A stretch of 13,748 nt of DNA from an uncultured Clostridium sp. (lineage in GTDB: Bacteria; Bacillota; Clostridia; Oscillospirales; Acutalibacteraceae), in NCBI GenBank assembly GCA_900547915.1, contig URIN01000009.1, positions 1 to 13,748 of the forward strand, read 5' to 3'. A program made the position numbers and the translations under genes. Shown one piece after another: positions 1 to 7,541 of this stretch. The notes below the pieces were generated by a model. That model saw nothing but the letters and a program-made list of their open reading frames with translations. It had not been told where the DNA came from and made no database searches. How positions within the stretch are numbered: the first letter of the stretch is position 1; the number at the start of each line of letters is the position of its first letter.

Positions 1-46
1 AGATAGGAGTCCGTCTCGTGGGCTCGGAGATGTGTATAAGAGACAG
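1..46 (+). other. Residual Illumina/Nextera sequencing adapter (artifact)
   Basis: Bases 13-46 match the 34-base Nextera transposase read-2 adapter, beginning GTCTCGTGGGCTCGG and ending in the Tn5 mosaic end AGATGTGTATAAGAGACAG. Bases 5-12 (AGGAGTCC) match, from memory, the Nextera i7 index N705. Bases 1-4 (AGAT) fit the end of the P7 primer. The order P7, index, adapter, insert is exactly that of a library molecule. This is untrimmed construct sequence at a contig end and not part of the organism; nothing upstream of base 47 should be interpreted. Confidence 0.97.
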
Positions 47-95
47 ATAGTATGTATCGAGTATAACCCGAAATGTAAATAAATTCAATATAATC

Positions 96-124
96 TTGAC
101 AATTTAAAATTTCAAATATATTCT
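96..124 (+). promoter_or_regulatory. Sigma-A-type promoter for the FHA/SEDS/PBP gene run
   Basis: A perfect -35 hexamer TTGACA (96-101) is followed after 17 bases by TATTCT (119-124), a 4/6 match to TATAAT. Transcription would start near 131, giving a leader of about 52 bases. The leader carries a small CGGC-TTTT-GCCG hairpin (149-160) just before the SD sequence GAGAGGTG. The rest of 47-182 is AT-rich and shows no gene. Confidence 0.6.
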
Positions 125-182
125 TATACTGAATAAGTTTTATTATTACGGCTTTTGCCGATATACTGAGAGAGGTGTTTTT

Positions 183-926
183 ATGCAGGATTTTCTTGAT
201 ATGCTTACCTCCGTAATGCGGTATGCTTTTCCAATTTCGGCGGTGATAGTTATTTTGACCTGTGTTGTTTCGCTTTTCAGGAACAGACCCAGAGTGCATA
301 AAATGGCACAGTTGACTGATGAGAACAACGATTCTGTAATTGAGATAAATCATTGGGAAACTTCTATAGGAAAGTCAAAGGCAAATGATATTGTGCTGCC
401 GCTTCCGTCAGTTTCCCGTTTTCACGCTGTTATCGCCAAAAAAAGCAGAGATTGGGTGGTAACGGATACCTTTTCTAAAAACGGAATACTTGTAAACGGC
501 AAAAAGATAGAAGGCAAGGCTGTTATTGAGGACGGAGATGTTATTTCAATAGGCACCGTCCCGCTTAGGTTTGAATGTGCGGACGCTATTTCAAGCTCAA
601 CAAAAAAACAGATAAGGCAGAATGCCGGCGGTCATACCGTTGCTTATGCTGTTCTTGTTGATGTAAAGAGCCGTAAACCTGTTTATCTTAAAAGGAATGA
701 TGTTCTTATAGGCAGGGGAGAGCAGTGCGATATAAGAATACTTTCGGATACTGTTTCATCAGAACACGCAAGAATTTATAAAACTACGCGCGGCTGGGCT
801 CTGTGCGATCTTGATTCACACAACGGCACTAAGCTCAACGGCAGATACCTTACCCAGACTCAGCTTATTTTCGATGAGGATACGATTACTTTCGGGGACA
901 GGGTATTTATCTTTTATGAAAAGTGA
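183..926 (+). CDS. Membrane-anchored protein with two FHA domains
   Basis: The 247-residue protein has one N-terminal membrane segment (about residues 14-32) followed by a basic stretch, so the rest should face the cytoplasm. FHA domain 1 spans about 52-132 (GK at 63-64, SRFHA at 78-82, NG at 100-101). FHA domain 2 spans about 165-245 (GR at 177-178, SSEHA at 192-196, NGT at 214-216). FHA domains bind phosphothreonine peptides. Domain 1 has Lys where the phosphate-contacting Arg of the GR motif is usual; domain 2 keeps Arg. The start is supported by GAGAGGTG upstream. The stop overlaps the SD region of the following SEDS gene. The order FHA-SEDS-PBP resembles the actinobacterial fha-rodA-pbpA-pkn locus, so a role as phospho-dependent regulator or scaffold for the wall synthase is a reasonable inference. 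No kinase or phosphatase is visible. Confidence 0.88.
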   Translation: MQDFLDMLTSVMRYAFPISAVIVILTCVVSLFRNRPRVHKMAQLTDENNDSVIEINHWETSIGKSKANDIVLPLPSVSRFHAVIAKKSRDWVVTDTFSKNGILVNGKKIEGKAVIEDGDVISIGTVPLRFECADAISSSTKKQIRQNAGGHTVAYAVLVDVKSRKPVYLKRNDVLIGRGEQCDIRILSDTVSSEHARIYKTTRGWALCDLDSHNGTKLNGRYLTQTQLIFDEDTITFGDRVFIFYEK

Positions 927-937
927 GGCGAAGCCCG

Positions 938-2230
938 ATGGGAAAAGAAAAAAAGGCAGTAAAAAAGAAAAAACTGCCTAAAATTAAACCTATAAATAAT
1001 TTTGCCCTTATGGCTTTCCTCACACTGTTTGAGGTCATTACCGCGTTTATGTCAGCATACGCGGCTGAAGATGCCATAAGCGTTCAGGCTCTTGCGGCTA
1101 TGGGCATACTTATAGTTGTGGAATGGGTTTACCTTATTGTGTTTTACACGGTAATGCACAGACGCAATTTTGAACTTGAAATGATAGCGTTCTTCCTGTG
1201 CGCAACAGGCATTTCGGTTATTGCGTCTGTAAGTCCGTCTGCGGCGCTCAAACAGTGCTTTATGATAGTAGCGGGCGTTATCGTATATATAGTTATGGTG
1301 TTCCTGCTCGGAAATGTAGACCTGTGTATGAAACTAAGGCTTCCCGTTGCCATAGCAGCTCTGCTGCTCCTGCTTGTCAATTTGGTAATAGCAGAAACAA
1401 CAAACGGTGCCAGAAACTGGATAAGAATAGGCGGAGAAAGCTCAGGTATAATGCTTCAGCCTTCAGAGTTTGTTAAAGTTGCATTTATATTTGTAGGTGC
1501 AGCAACTCTTGAAAAGATACAGACTAGCAAAAATATTTTTGCTTTTATCGGCTTTTCTGTGGCGTGCGTTGGCTCGCTTATACTTATAAAGGATTTCGGT
1601 ACTGCGCTGATATTCTTTGTAACATTCCTTATAATTGCCTTTATGACATCAGGCGATATAAAAACAATAATCCTTGCAATAGCTTCCGCTGTGCTCGGTG
1701 CAGGCATCGTGCTTAAATACCGTTCATATGTTATGGCCCGATTCTCCGTTTACCGGCATGTGTGGGAAGCGGATTACTATAATTCAAGCGGTTATCAGCA
1801 AACAAGAACTCTTATTGGCCTTGCCTCGGGCGGGCTTTTCGGCCTCGGTATAGGAAACGGATATACACGCACGGTTTATGCGTCAACTACGGACCTTATC
1901 TTCGGTGTTATCTGTGAGGAGTGGGGTTATATTTTCGGTATAATCCTTGTGCTTGCATTTGTTGCAATAGCTGTGTCAGCTCTGGTCAATTCAATAGCCG
2001 CGCGTTCAACATTTTATTCAATAGCGGCTGTCGCAGCAGCAGGTCTTATGCTTTTCCAGACAGCTCTCAATATTTTCGGTATAACCGATGTTCTGCCGCT
2101 TACCGGTGTAACACTTCCGTTTGTAAGCCAGGGCGGTTCATCAATGATAAGCTGTTGGGCGATTCTTGCGTATATCAAAGCATCTGATGTGCGTACCTAT
2201 AATTATCTGGGAGGCGCGAAGAAGAAATGA
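938..2230 (+). CDS. FtsW/RodA/SpoVE family (SEDS) peptidoglycan glycosyltransferase
   Basis: This 430-residue, strongly hydrophobic polytopic membrane protein has a Lys-rich cytoplasmic N-terminus. SEDS proteins polymerise lipid II into glycan strands with a partner class B PBP. Family landmarks are GARNWI (157-162), QPSE (174-177), KDFGTA (218-223, usually P-D-L-G-T), and the long loop with SGGLFGLGIGNG followed by TTDLIFGVICEE. Asp319 in that loop aligns with the catalytic Asp of SEDS enzymes. PLTGVTLPF then VSQGGSS follows (Gln where FtsW/RodA usually have Tyr). ATG at 938 is preferred because GAGG at 925-928 lies about 9 bases upstream; a GTG at 923 in the same frame has no SD site. The stop overlaps the next gene's start (ATGA). 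I cannot tell an elongation (RodA) from a division (FtsW) role, so no symbol is given. Confidence 0.93.
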   Translation: MGKEKKAVKKKKLPKIKPINNFALMAFLTLFEVITAFMSAYAAEDAISVQALAAMGILIVVEWVYLIVFYTVMHRRNFELEMIAFFLCATGISVIASVSPSAALKQCFMIVAGVIVYIVMVFLLGNVDLCMKLRLPVAIAALLLLLVNLVIAETTNGARNWIRIGGESSGIMLQPSEFVKVAFIFVGAATLEKIQTSKNIFAFIGFSVACVGSLILIKDFGTALIFFVTFLIIAFMTSGDIKTIILAIASAVLGAGIVLKYRSYVMARFSVYRHVWEADYYNSSGYQQTRTLIGLASGGLFGLGIGNGYTRTVYASTTDLIFGVICEEWGYIFGIILVLAFVAIAVSALVNSIAARSTFYSIAAVAAAGLMLFQTALNIFGITDVLPLTGVTLPFVSQGGSSMISCWAILAYIKASDVRTYNYLGGAKKK

Positions 2231-3630
2231 AAATGATTACCAAAAGAGGAATTTTCCTCTGGATTTTATGCGCTCTTTTCATATGCGGCATAGCGTTTCT
2301 GACTTTCAGCCTTGTAACAGAAGGCTCTGACTGGGTCATGAAAAATTATAACCGCCATGTTTACAGTGACGGTCAGCTTATCGCCGCAGGTGCTATAAAA
2401 GATAAAAACGGCGTTGTTCTTTCAGAATCTAAAGACGGCAAAAGAGTTTACAGCGATGATAAGGAAACACGCCTTTCAACACTTCATGTTGTTGGTGATA
2501 CAAGAGGATTTATTTCAACAGGCGTTCAGACTCAGTTTGAATCACAGCTTGTGGGGTATAATGTTATTGACGGTGTTTATAATATCAAAAAGAACTCAGG
2601 CGGCAACGACCTGGTGCTCACTATTGACAGTGAGATAAACAAAGTTGCCCTTGATGCTCTCGGCGATTATAAAGGCACTATCGGTGTCGTTAACTATAAA
2701 ACGGGCGATATTATTTGTATGGTATCAAACCCAACTTATGATGTTGACAATGTGCCGTCCGACATCAACACCTCGAGTGAGTACGAGGGCGTTTATATAA
2801 ACAGATTTCTTACGGGTCTTTACACTCCAGGCTCTACTTTTAAAGTTGTTACAGCTATAAGTGCCCTGCAGAATATCGGTGATGATATTTATGACAGGAA
2901 ATGGGAGTGCGACAAAGTGTATGATGTTGACGGAATTGAAGAAGATAATATCATCTGTAACGCGCGCCACGGCACTATAGATTTTGAAAAAGCGTTCGCA
3001 AAGAGCTGTAATATAACATTCGGTAAAATAGCCATTGAGCTCGGTCCTGAGAAACTTGCAGAAACGGTTAATTCTCTCGGCCTTACACAGGCTGTAACCG
3101 TAAGCGGAACCATCGCTTCTTCTGAAAGCAGATTTTTCTTGGAAGCAGGCGATGCTGACGCTTATACAGGTTGGACGGGAATAGGACAGGGAGATACGCT
3201 TGTTACTCCCGCTGCTATGCTGCGCCTTATGTGTGCAATAGCAAATGACGGTAAAGCCGTTTCTTTTAACATCGTGGATAGATTTGAAAATTCATCGGGT
3301 GATGTTGTTGATATCGGTTACACAAGCACTGAAACACAGGTGCTCAGCTCTGATATAGCATCTCAGATGAAGAGCCTTATGAGAAACAATGTTAAAGTTC
3401 AGTACGGAGAAAGTAAGTACAAAGGACTTAATCTCTGCGCTAAATCAGGTACTGCACAGATAGATGATGTTGATGAGCACAATACCGCCTGGTTTGTTGG
3501 ATTTATGGATGACGAAGAGCACCCCTATGCGTTTGTTGTAGTTGCTGAGCGTGGTAATTCCGGCTCGCAGACAGCAGGTCCAATGGCAAAGAAAGTGCTC
3601 AACGCCATTAAAGACAGCGAAAGCGATTGA
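2227..3630 (+). CDS. Class B penicillin-binding protein (D,D-transpeptidase, PbpA/FtsI-like)
   Basis: This 467-residue protein has a single N-terminal membrane anchor (about 9-30) and an extracytoplasmic remainder. The three active-site motifs of penicillin-binding transpeptidases are present: SxxK as S203-TF-K206 (nucleophile Ser203), SxN as S260-C-N262, and KSG at 406-408 (the KTG box in its common KSG form). Its length and short membrane-proximal region resemble actinobacterial PbpA more than the large FtsI/PBP2 forms. It should cross-link glycan made by the SEDS protein encoded just upstream, the usual SEDS-bPBP pairing. The ATGA overlap at 2227-2230 implies translational coupling, and GGAGG about ten bases upstream supports this start. 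A second in-frame ATG at 2233 is possible but less well spaced. Specific division or elongation function is not resolved. Confidence 0.93.
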   Translation: MKMITKRGIFLWILCALFICGIAFLTFSLVTEGSDWVMKNYNRHVYSDGQLIAAGAIKDKNGVVLSESKDGKRVYSDDKETRLSTLHVVGDTRGFISTGVQTQFESQLVGYNVIDGVYNIKKNSGGNDLVLTIDSEINKVALDALGDYKGTIGVVNYKTGDIICMVSNPTYDVDNVPSDINTSSEYEGVYINRFLTGLYTPGSTFKVVTAISALQNIGDDIYDRKWECDKVYDVDGIEEDNIICNARHGTIDFEKAFAKSCNITFGKIAIELGPEKLAETVNSLGLTQAVTVSGTIASSESRFFLEAGDADAYTGWTGIGQGDTLVTPAAMLRLMCAIANDGKAVSFNIVDRFENSSGDVVDIGYTSTETQVLSSDIASQMKSLMRNNVKVQYGESKYKGLNLCAKSGTAQIDDVDEHNTAWFVGFMDDEEHPYAFVVVAERGNSGSQTAGPMAKKVLNAIKDSESD

Positions 3631-3646
3631 TCGAGGAACAGATATT

Positions 3647-4900
3647 TTGGAATATACTGAAATACAAACGGACAGCACCACCGAAAAAGCGGTGCTCATC
3701 TGTGTTGATACAGGTGATTTTGACGCAGAAGCGTCAGTAAAAGAACTTGAGGAACTTGCAAAAACGGCGGGCGCTGAGGTGCTCGCCGCGATTATTCAGC
3801 GGCGTGAGGCACCATCGCCGTCATCATATATCGGCCTGGGCAGACTTGCCGAACTTGTTGATTTCTGCAATTCCAATGATGTGGATATTGTTATTGCGGA
3901 CGGTGAGCTTTCACCTGTTCAGGTCAGGAATATTGAGGATGCGTGCGGAGTGCGCACTGTTGACAGAACTGCGCTGATACTTGATATTTTTGCCGCCCGC
4001 GCAAGGAGCGCTGAGGGTAAGATACAGGTCGAACTCGCACAGCTCAAATATCTTCTTCCCCGCCTATCAGGTCAGGGAAAAAGCCTTTCAAGACTTGGCG
4101 GCGGTATAGGCACAAGAGGCCCCGGCGAAACAAAACTTGAAACGGATAAGCGTCATATAAGGCGAAGAATAGAGCATCTTAATGACAGCCTTGAAAAGAT
4201 AAGAAAACGCCGCCTTGCCACCCATACCCGCAGGCAGAAAAACGCGGTTCTTTCCGCCGTTATAGTAGGATATACAAACGCGGGCAAATCAACTTTGATG
4301 AACAGACTTACAAATGCGGGCGTGCTTGCTGAGGACAAGCTTTTTGCAACACTTGACCCCACCGCAAGAAGGCTTGCTCTGCCTGACGGCAGGCATATTA
4401 TGCTTGTTGATACGGTAGGTCTTGTGCGCCGTCTGCCACACCAGCTCGTAGACGCTTTTCGCTCAACGCTTGAGGAGGCGCTGTGGGCAGATGTTATCCT
4501 TAATGTGTGTGATGCTTCAAGTCCCGAGTGCGCAGAGCATATAAAAGTGACTAACGACCTGCTGTCATCACTCGGATGTGACGGTAAACCCGTAATAAAT
4601 GTTCTTAATAAATGTGACCTTGCCCCTGAAATGCTTGATTACCCTGTAATAGGTTCCAGCGTAAGAATAAGCGCAAAAATAGGCTATGGTATGGATGAAC
4701 TGCTTGATGCCGTTTCAAAAGCGCTTCCTGCGTCAAGGCGCAGGGTAACACTGCTTATCCCGTTTTCGCACGGGGAAATACTCGGTGAGATAAGAAAATA
4801 CGGCGAGGTAATTTCAGAAAAGTATACTGACGAGGGTACTGAGATAGACGCTTTTGCCGATGTTTCATATCTTGATAAAATAAGTGAATATATTTTGTAA
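3647..4900 (+). CDS. hflX: GTPase HflX (ribosome-associated), TTG start
   Basis: HflX is a cytoplasmic GTPase that binds the 50S subunit and rescues or splits stalled ribosomes under stress. With the TTG start the protein has 417 residues, normal for the family. It carries the HflX N-terminal domain (YIGLGRL near 61; GIGTRGPGETKLETD at 153-167). The G domain has P-loop GYTNAGKS (208-215), DTVG (255-258), NKCD (321-324) and SAK (343-345). The open frame runs back into the upstream PBP gene, but that extension is only an out-of-frame reading of PBP codons. TTG at 3647 has GAGGAA (3633-3638) at good spacing, begins MEYTEIQ, and leaves a 16-base gap after the PBP stop. It is probably co-transcribed with the wall genes. 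The identity is secure; the TTG start is well supported but inferred. Confidence 0.95.
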   Translation: MEYTEIQTDSTTEKAVLICVDTGDFDAEASVKELEELAKTAGAEVLAAIIQRREAPSPSSYIGLGRLAELVDFCNSNDVDIVIADGELSPVQVRNIEDACGVRTVDRTALILDIFAARARSAEGKIQVELAQLKYLLPRLSGQGKSLSRLGGGIGTRGPGETKLETDKRHIRRRIEHLNDSLEKIRKRRLATHTRRQKNAVLSAVIVGYTNAGKSTLMNRLTNAGVLAEDKLFATLDPTARRLALPDGRHIMLVDTVGLVRRLPHQLVDAFRSTLEEALWADVILNVCDASSPECAEHIKVTNDLLSSLGCDGKPVINVLNKCDLAPEMLDYPVIGSSVRISAKIGYGMDELLDAVSKALPASRRRVTLLIPFSHGEILGEIRKYGEVISEKYTDEGTEIDAFADVSYLDKISEYIL

Positions 4901-4953
4901 AACCTAATAATATTTCTCGCCGCCGTTTCATAAAATCATTATGAGGTGGTTTT

Positions 4954-5424
4954 ATGAAAATGTTTACGCTCAGGCTCAAACCGAAAACTATTTTCGGACT
5001 TATTCTGATAGCGGCGGGCATTATAGTTATTGCTATAACTTTCTTTTCGAATCATGCGGCTTTAAGCAGACCGGCGGCAAACGCCATAACACTTGAAACG
5101 GATGCGCAAAGAGAAGAATATCTGACCTCACTCGGCTGGGAATTTAAAACACCGTGCGAGGAAAAAGAGGTTCAGATACCGCAGGAATTTAATGATACAT
5201 ATACGGATTATAATGAGATCCAGAAGACTCAGGGTTTTGATCTGGAAGATTACAAAGGCCAGACCGCAACCGTCTATACCTATAACATAACTAATTATGC
5301 AGGTTATGAAAACAGGGATTGCATATACGCAAATCTGCTTGTATGCGGCGGTGTGCTCATTGGCGGAGATGTTTGCTCAACTTCCGTATCAGACGGCTTT
5401 ATAGAGGCGCTACAGAAGGAATAA
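4954..5424 (+). CDS. Small membrane-anchored DUF4830 domain protein
   Basis: The 156-residue protein has one N-terminal membrane segment (about 12-31). A soluble part of about 110 residues probably lies outside the cytoplasm. The pattern YLTSLGWE (56-63), then IPQEFN (75-80), YNEIQKTQGFDL (86-97), YKG, TYNITNY and a C-terminal GGVLIGGDVCS agrees with my recollection of DUF4830, a family of unknown function common in Clostridia. Cysteines sit at 68, 123, 131 and 141. GAGGTGG (4943-4949) supports the ATG. The gene lies 53 bases after hflX and 3 bases before the pseudouridine synthase gene with no terminator visible, so it is probably in the same transcript. No function can be assigned; nothing suggests it acts with either neighbour. 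Confidence 0.78.
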   Translation: MKMFTLRLKPKTIFGLILIAAGIIVIAITFFSNHAALSRPAANAITLETDAQREEYLTSLGWEFKTPCEEKEVQIPQEFNDTYTDYNEIQKTQGFDLEDYKGQTATVYTYNITNYAGYENRDCIYANLLVCGGVLIGGDVCSTSVSDGFIEALQKE

Positions 5425-5427
5425 AAA

Positions 5428-6159
5428 ATGGAAAGACTTGACAAGTTTTTATCCCGAGAACTGAATATTACACGCAGTGAGGCAAAATCGCTGATAAGAT
5501 CTGGCGTTGTAGCAGTTAATTCATTGCCCGCCAAAACAGCTGATATGAAAATAGAACCCGGAACAGACCGTGTTTCGGCGAAAGGTGCCGATATTTCATA
5601 TAATAAATATGTGTATATTATGATGAATAAGCCTAAGGGCGTTATCTCATCGTCTGACGGGCGTAAAACAGGCGAGAAAACTGTGGTGGATATTCTGCCG
5701 CAGGAAATGAAACGAAAAAATCTTTTTCCCGCCGGCAGGCTGGACAAGGATACTACAGGTTTTGTTCTTATTACAGATAACGGCGAATTTGCGCATGATA
5801 TCTTGAGCCCCAAAAATCATATAGAAAAAACATATATTGCTGTGTTGGACAGGCCTTTTGACAATGCCGTAAAAACAGATTTTGAAAATGGTATGGAGCT
5901 TAACGGAGAAAAATGTATGCCCGCTGTTCTTGAAAGTTTAAGCGCCGACAATAAGCTGGCAAAAATTATTCTGAAACAGGGTATGTATCATCAGATAAAA
6001 AGAATGTTCAAAAAACATTCAATAACCGTACTTGAACTTAAGCGTATTGCAATGGGCGGTCTGAAACTGGATGAAAATTTGGCACCCGGCGAAGCAAGGT
6101 TTATTGACAAAAAAGAACTTTCGCTTGTTACTTCTGACGATTCTATGTACATTTTATGA
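5428..6159 (+). CDS. rsuA: RsuA-family 16S rRNA pseudouridine synthase
   Basis: This 243-residue enzyme belongs to the RsuA/RluB/E/F family, which isomerises a uridine in rRNA; RsuA itself modifies U516 of 16S rRNA. An S4 RNA-binding domain (MERLDKFLSRELNITRSEAK onward, about 1-60) precedes the catalytic domain. The catalytic domain has the motif GRLDKDTTG at 103-111, with catalytic Asp106. Other family marks are NKPKGV (67-72), the EKTY strand (133-136) and HQIKRMF (188-194). AGAAGGA (5414-5420) at 7-base spacing sets the start. It follows the DUF4830 gene by 3 bases. Length and S4 architecture fit RsuA best, but the related RluB/RluF types cannot be excluded from sequence reading alone. Confidence 0.9.
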   Translation: MERLDKFLSRELNITRSEAKSLIRSGVVAVNSLPAKTADMKIEPGTDRVSAKGADISYNKYVYIMMNKPKGVISSSDGRKTGEKTVVDILPQEMKRKNLFPAGRLDKDTTGFVLITDNGEFAHDILSPKNHIEKTYIAVLDRPFDNAVKTDFENGMELNGEKCMPAVLESLSADNKLAKIILKQGMYHQIKRMFKKHSITVLELKRIAMGGLKLDENLAPGEARFIDKKELSLVTSDDSMYIL

Positions 6160-6161
6160 TG

Positions 6162-6187
6162 AAAAACACTATATATTGTGGTTTTTT
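6162..6187 (+). terminator. Possible weak intrinsic terminator after the rsuA gene
   Basis: A-rich AAAAACAC (6162-6169) can pair with GTGGTTTTTT (6178-6187) around an 8-base AT loop, with one bulged G, ending in six T. Only three GC pairs are present, so strength is doubtful. It lies directly after the stop codon at a point where the gene run ends and a new promoter follows. Confidence 0.35.
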
Positions 6188-6249
6188 GAGGCTGGAAAAA
6201 TTAGTTTATGCAAGTTTAACAAAAAAGCATAAAAATTTTGGCAAAAAGC

Positions 6250-6278
6250 TTGCAAAATGTTTAACACCCTTGTATAAT
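6250..6278 (+). promoter_or_regulatory. Promoter of the PucR/CdaR-type regulator gene
   Basis: TTGCAA (6250-6255; 4/6 to TTGACA), a 17-base spacer and a perfect TATAAT (6273-6278) predict a start near 6285 and a leader of about 60 bases. The same region has an imperfect inverted repeat (TTTTGGCAA at 6236-6244 against TTGCAAAA at 6250-6257) covering the -35. It also has a direct repeat GTTTAACA at 6214-6221 and 6259-6266, the second copy lying inside the spacer. Either repeat could be an operator, possibly autoregulatory; that is inference. Confidence 0.7.
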
Positions 6279-6345
6279 ATGAACAAGATAAAGCAGTTGC
6301 TTTTGTGCATAATTTCAAGCGGTTTTTTATTAAGGAGGAGTTATT

Positions 6346-7431
6346 TTGCCTAACAGATTATTCCAGGGCCTTGTGAATCAGATGAGAGATACAATGGACC
6401 GTGATTTGGGCGTTGTAGACGAGAGCGGAACAGTCATCGCATGTTCAGAGCTCGGCCAAATAGGTGAAATCAGAAAAGGTGTTGTTTCCGCCGGCGTTTT
6501 TGCAGGACTTCAGACCTGCGTAGACGGCTGTACCTATAAAGCTTTCGGAAATTCGGTTCACCCTGAATACGCCGTTTTTGTAGATATGACGGATGATTTG
6601 AGCAAGCACTATTCTGATATTATTTCCATTGCGTTCAATCAGATAAAGCAGACCAATGACGAAAAGTTTGACAGATCAAATTTCGTTAAAAATGTTATAC
6701 TTGACAACATTCTTCCTGGCGATATATATATAAAAAGCCGTGAACTGCATTTCAATAATGACGCCACAAGAGTTGTGTTTATAATCAGAGTTCCTCAGAA
6801 AACAGATGTTTCTGTTTTTGATGTAATTCAGAACTTCTTCCCGGACAAGGCAAAAGATTTTGTCATCAACGTAAACGAAACTGATATTGCGCTTGTAAAA
6901 GAAGTGCGTCCCAACGTTGAGATGAAAGATCTTGAAAAACTTGCCCGTTCTATCTGTGATACACTCTCAACTGAGTTCTTCTGTACAGCTGTTGTAGGTA
7001 TAGGCACTTGCGTAACGGGTGTAAAAGATCTTGCCCGCTCATTTAAAGAGGCACAGGTTTCTCTTGAAGTTGGTAAAGTATTTGATACCGAGCAGCCTAT
7101 CGCAAGCTATGAAAATCTCGGTATTGCACGCCTTATTTATCAGCTTCCCACAACTCTGTGTGAAATGTATCTGAAAGAGGTATTCAAATCAGGTTCAATA
7201 GACTCGCTTGATCAGGAAACTTTGTTTACCATTCAAAAATTCTTTGAAAATAACCTCAACGTCTCAGAAACAAGCCGTAAACTGTTCGTACACAGAAATA
7301 CACTTGTTTACAGACTTGAAAAAATTAAAAAGATAACCGGCCTCGATTTAAGAGAATTTGATGACGCTATAGTGTTTAAAGTAGCACTTATGGTAAATAA
7401 ATATCTTGAATCCAGTCCTGTTAAGTATTAA
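6346..7431 (+). CDS. PucR/CdaR-type helix-turn-helix transcriptional regulator, TTG start
   Basis: The 361-residue protein has an N-terminal region (about 1-100) of unclear ligand-binding type and a middle CdaR/GGDEF-like region (about 130-250). The C-terminus is a PucR-type helix-turn-helix at about 293-352; its core reads NVSETSRKLFVHRNTLVYRL (305-324), the hallmark of this family. Related proteins (CdaR, PucR) regulate sugar-diacid or purine catabolism, but many clostridial members have no known signal. The start is TTG at 6346, directed by AAGGAGGAG (6332-6340); the next Met is at residue 13 without an SD site. It stands alone between its own promoter and a terminator and faces the ftsEX operon, so it may control itself or ftsEX. 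No catabolic genes are nearby to hint at an inducer. Confidence 0.85.
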   Translation: MPNRLFQGLVNQMRDTMDRDLGVVDESGTVIACSELGQIGEIRKGVVSAGVFAGLQTCVDGCTYKAFGNSVHPEYAVFVDMTDDLSKHYSDIISIAFNQIKQTNDEKFDRSNFVKNVILDNILPGDIYIKSRELHFNNDATRVVFIIRVPQKTDVSVFDVIQNFFPDKAKDFVINVNETDIALVKEVRPNVEMKDLEKLARSICDTLSTEFFCTAVVGIGTCVTGVKDLARSFKEAQVSLEVGKVFDTEQPIASYENLGIARLIYQLPTTLCEMYLKEVFKSGSIDSLDQETLFTIQKFFENNLNVSETSRKLFVHRNTLVYRLEKIKKITGLDLREFDDAIVFKVALMVNKYLESSPVKY

Positions 7432-7442
7432 ATCAGAACAAT

Positions 7443-7480
7443 TTCGGCAATACTTTTTGTGTTGCCGAATTTTTGTTTTT
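7443..7480 (+). terminator. Strong intrinsic terminator of the PucR-type regulator gene
   Basis: TTCGGCAA (7443-7450) pairs with TTGCCGAA (7462-7469). The stem extends inward through T-G, A-T and C-G pairs to a five-T loop (7454-7458), giving 11 base pairs, and is followed by TTTTTGTTTTT (7470-7480). It lies 12 bases past the regulator stop and separates it from the ftsEX operon. Confidence 0.9.
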
Positions 7481-7541
7481 ATCTTGAGTTAAGTACGATA
7501 TGAATAGTCTTTTTTACAAATACCCATCCAATGTATTGCTT

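Noticed and set aside
74..79. Single TGTAAA upstream of the FHA gene as a WalR site
   Set aside because: There is no second half site 5 bases away. One hexamer in AT-rich DNA carries no weight.
923..937. GTG start for the SEDS gene
   Set aside because: No SD lies before it, and it would overlap the FHA stop. ATG at 938 has GAGG at good spacing.
3542..3646. Upstream extension of HflX to an ATG inside the PBP gene
   Set aside because: The added 35 residues are the PBP gene read in another frame, lack HflX similarity and have no SD site. TTG at 3647 with GAGGAA upstream gives a normal-length protein.
5304..5813. Long minus-strand open frame (169 codons)
   Set aside because: It lies antisense across the DUF4830 and pseudouridine synthase genes, both recognised families. 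It has no domain I know and is a shadow.
6156..6353. A 65-codon plus-strand open frame whose ATG overlaps the pseudouridine synthase stop
   Set aside because: It has no SD site, spans the promoter and SD of the PucR-type gene, and ends inside that gene. Its composition looks like translated AT-rich intergenic DNA.
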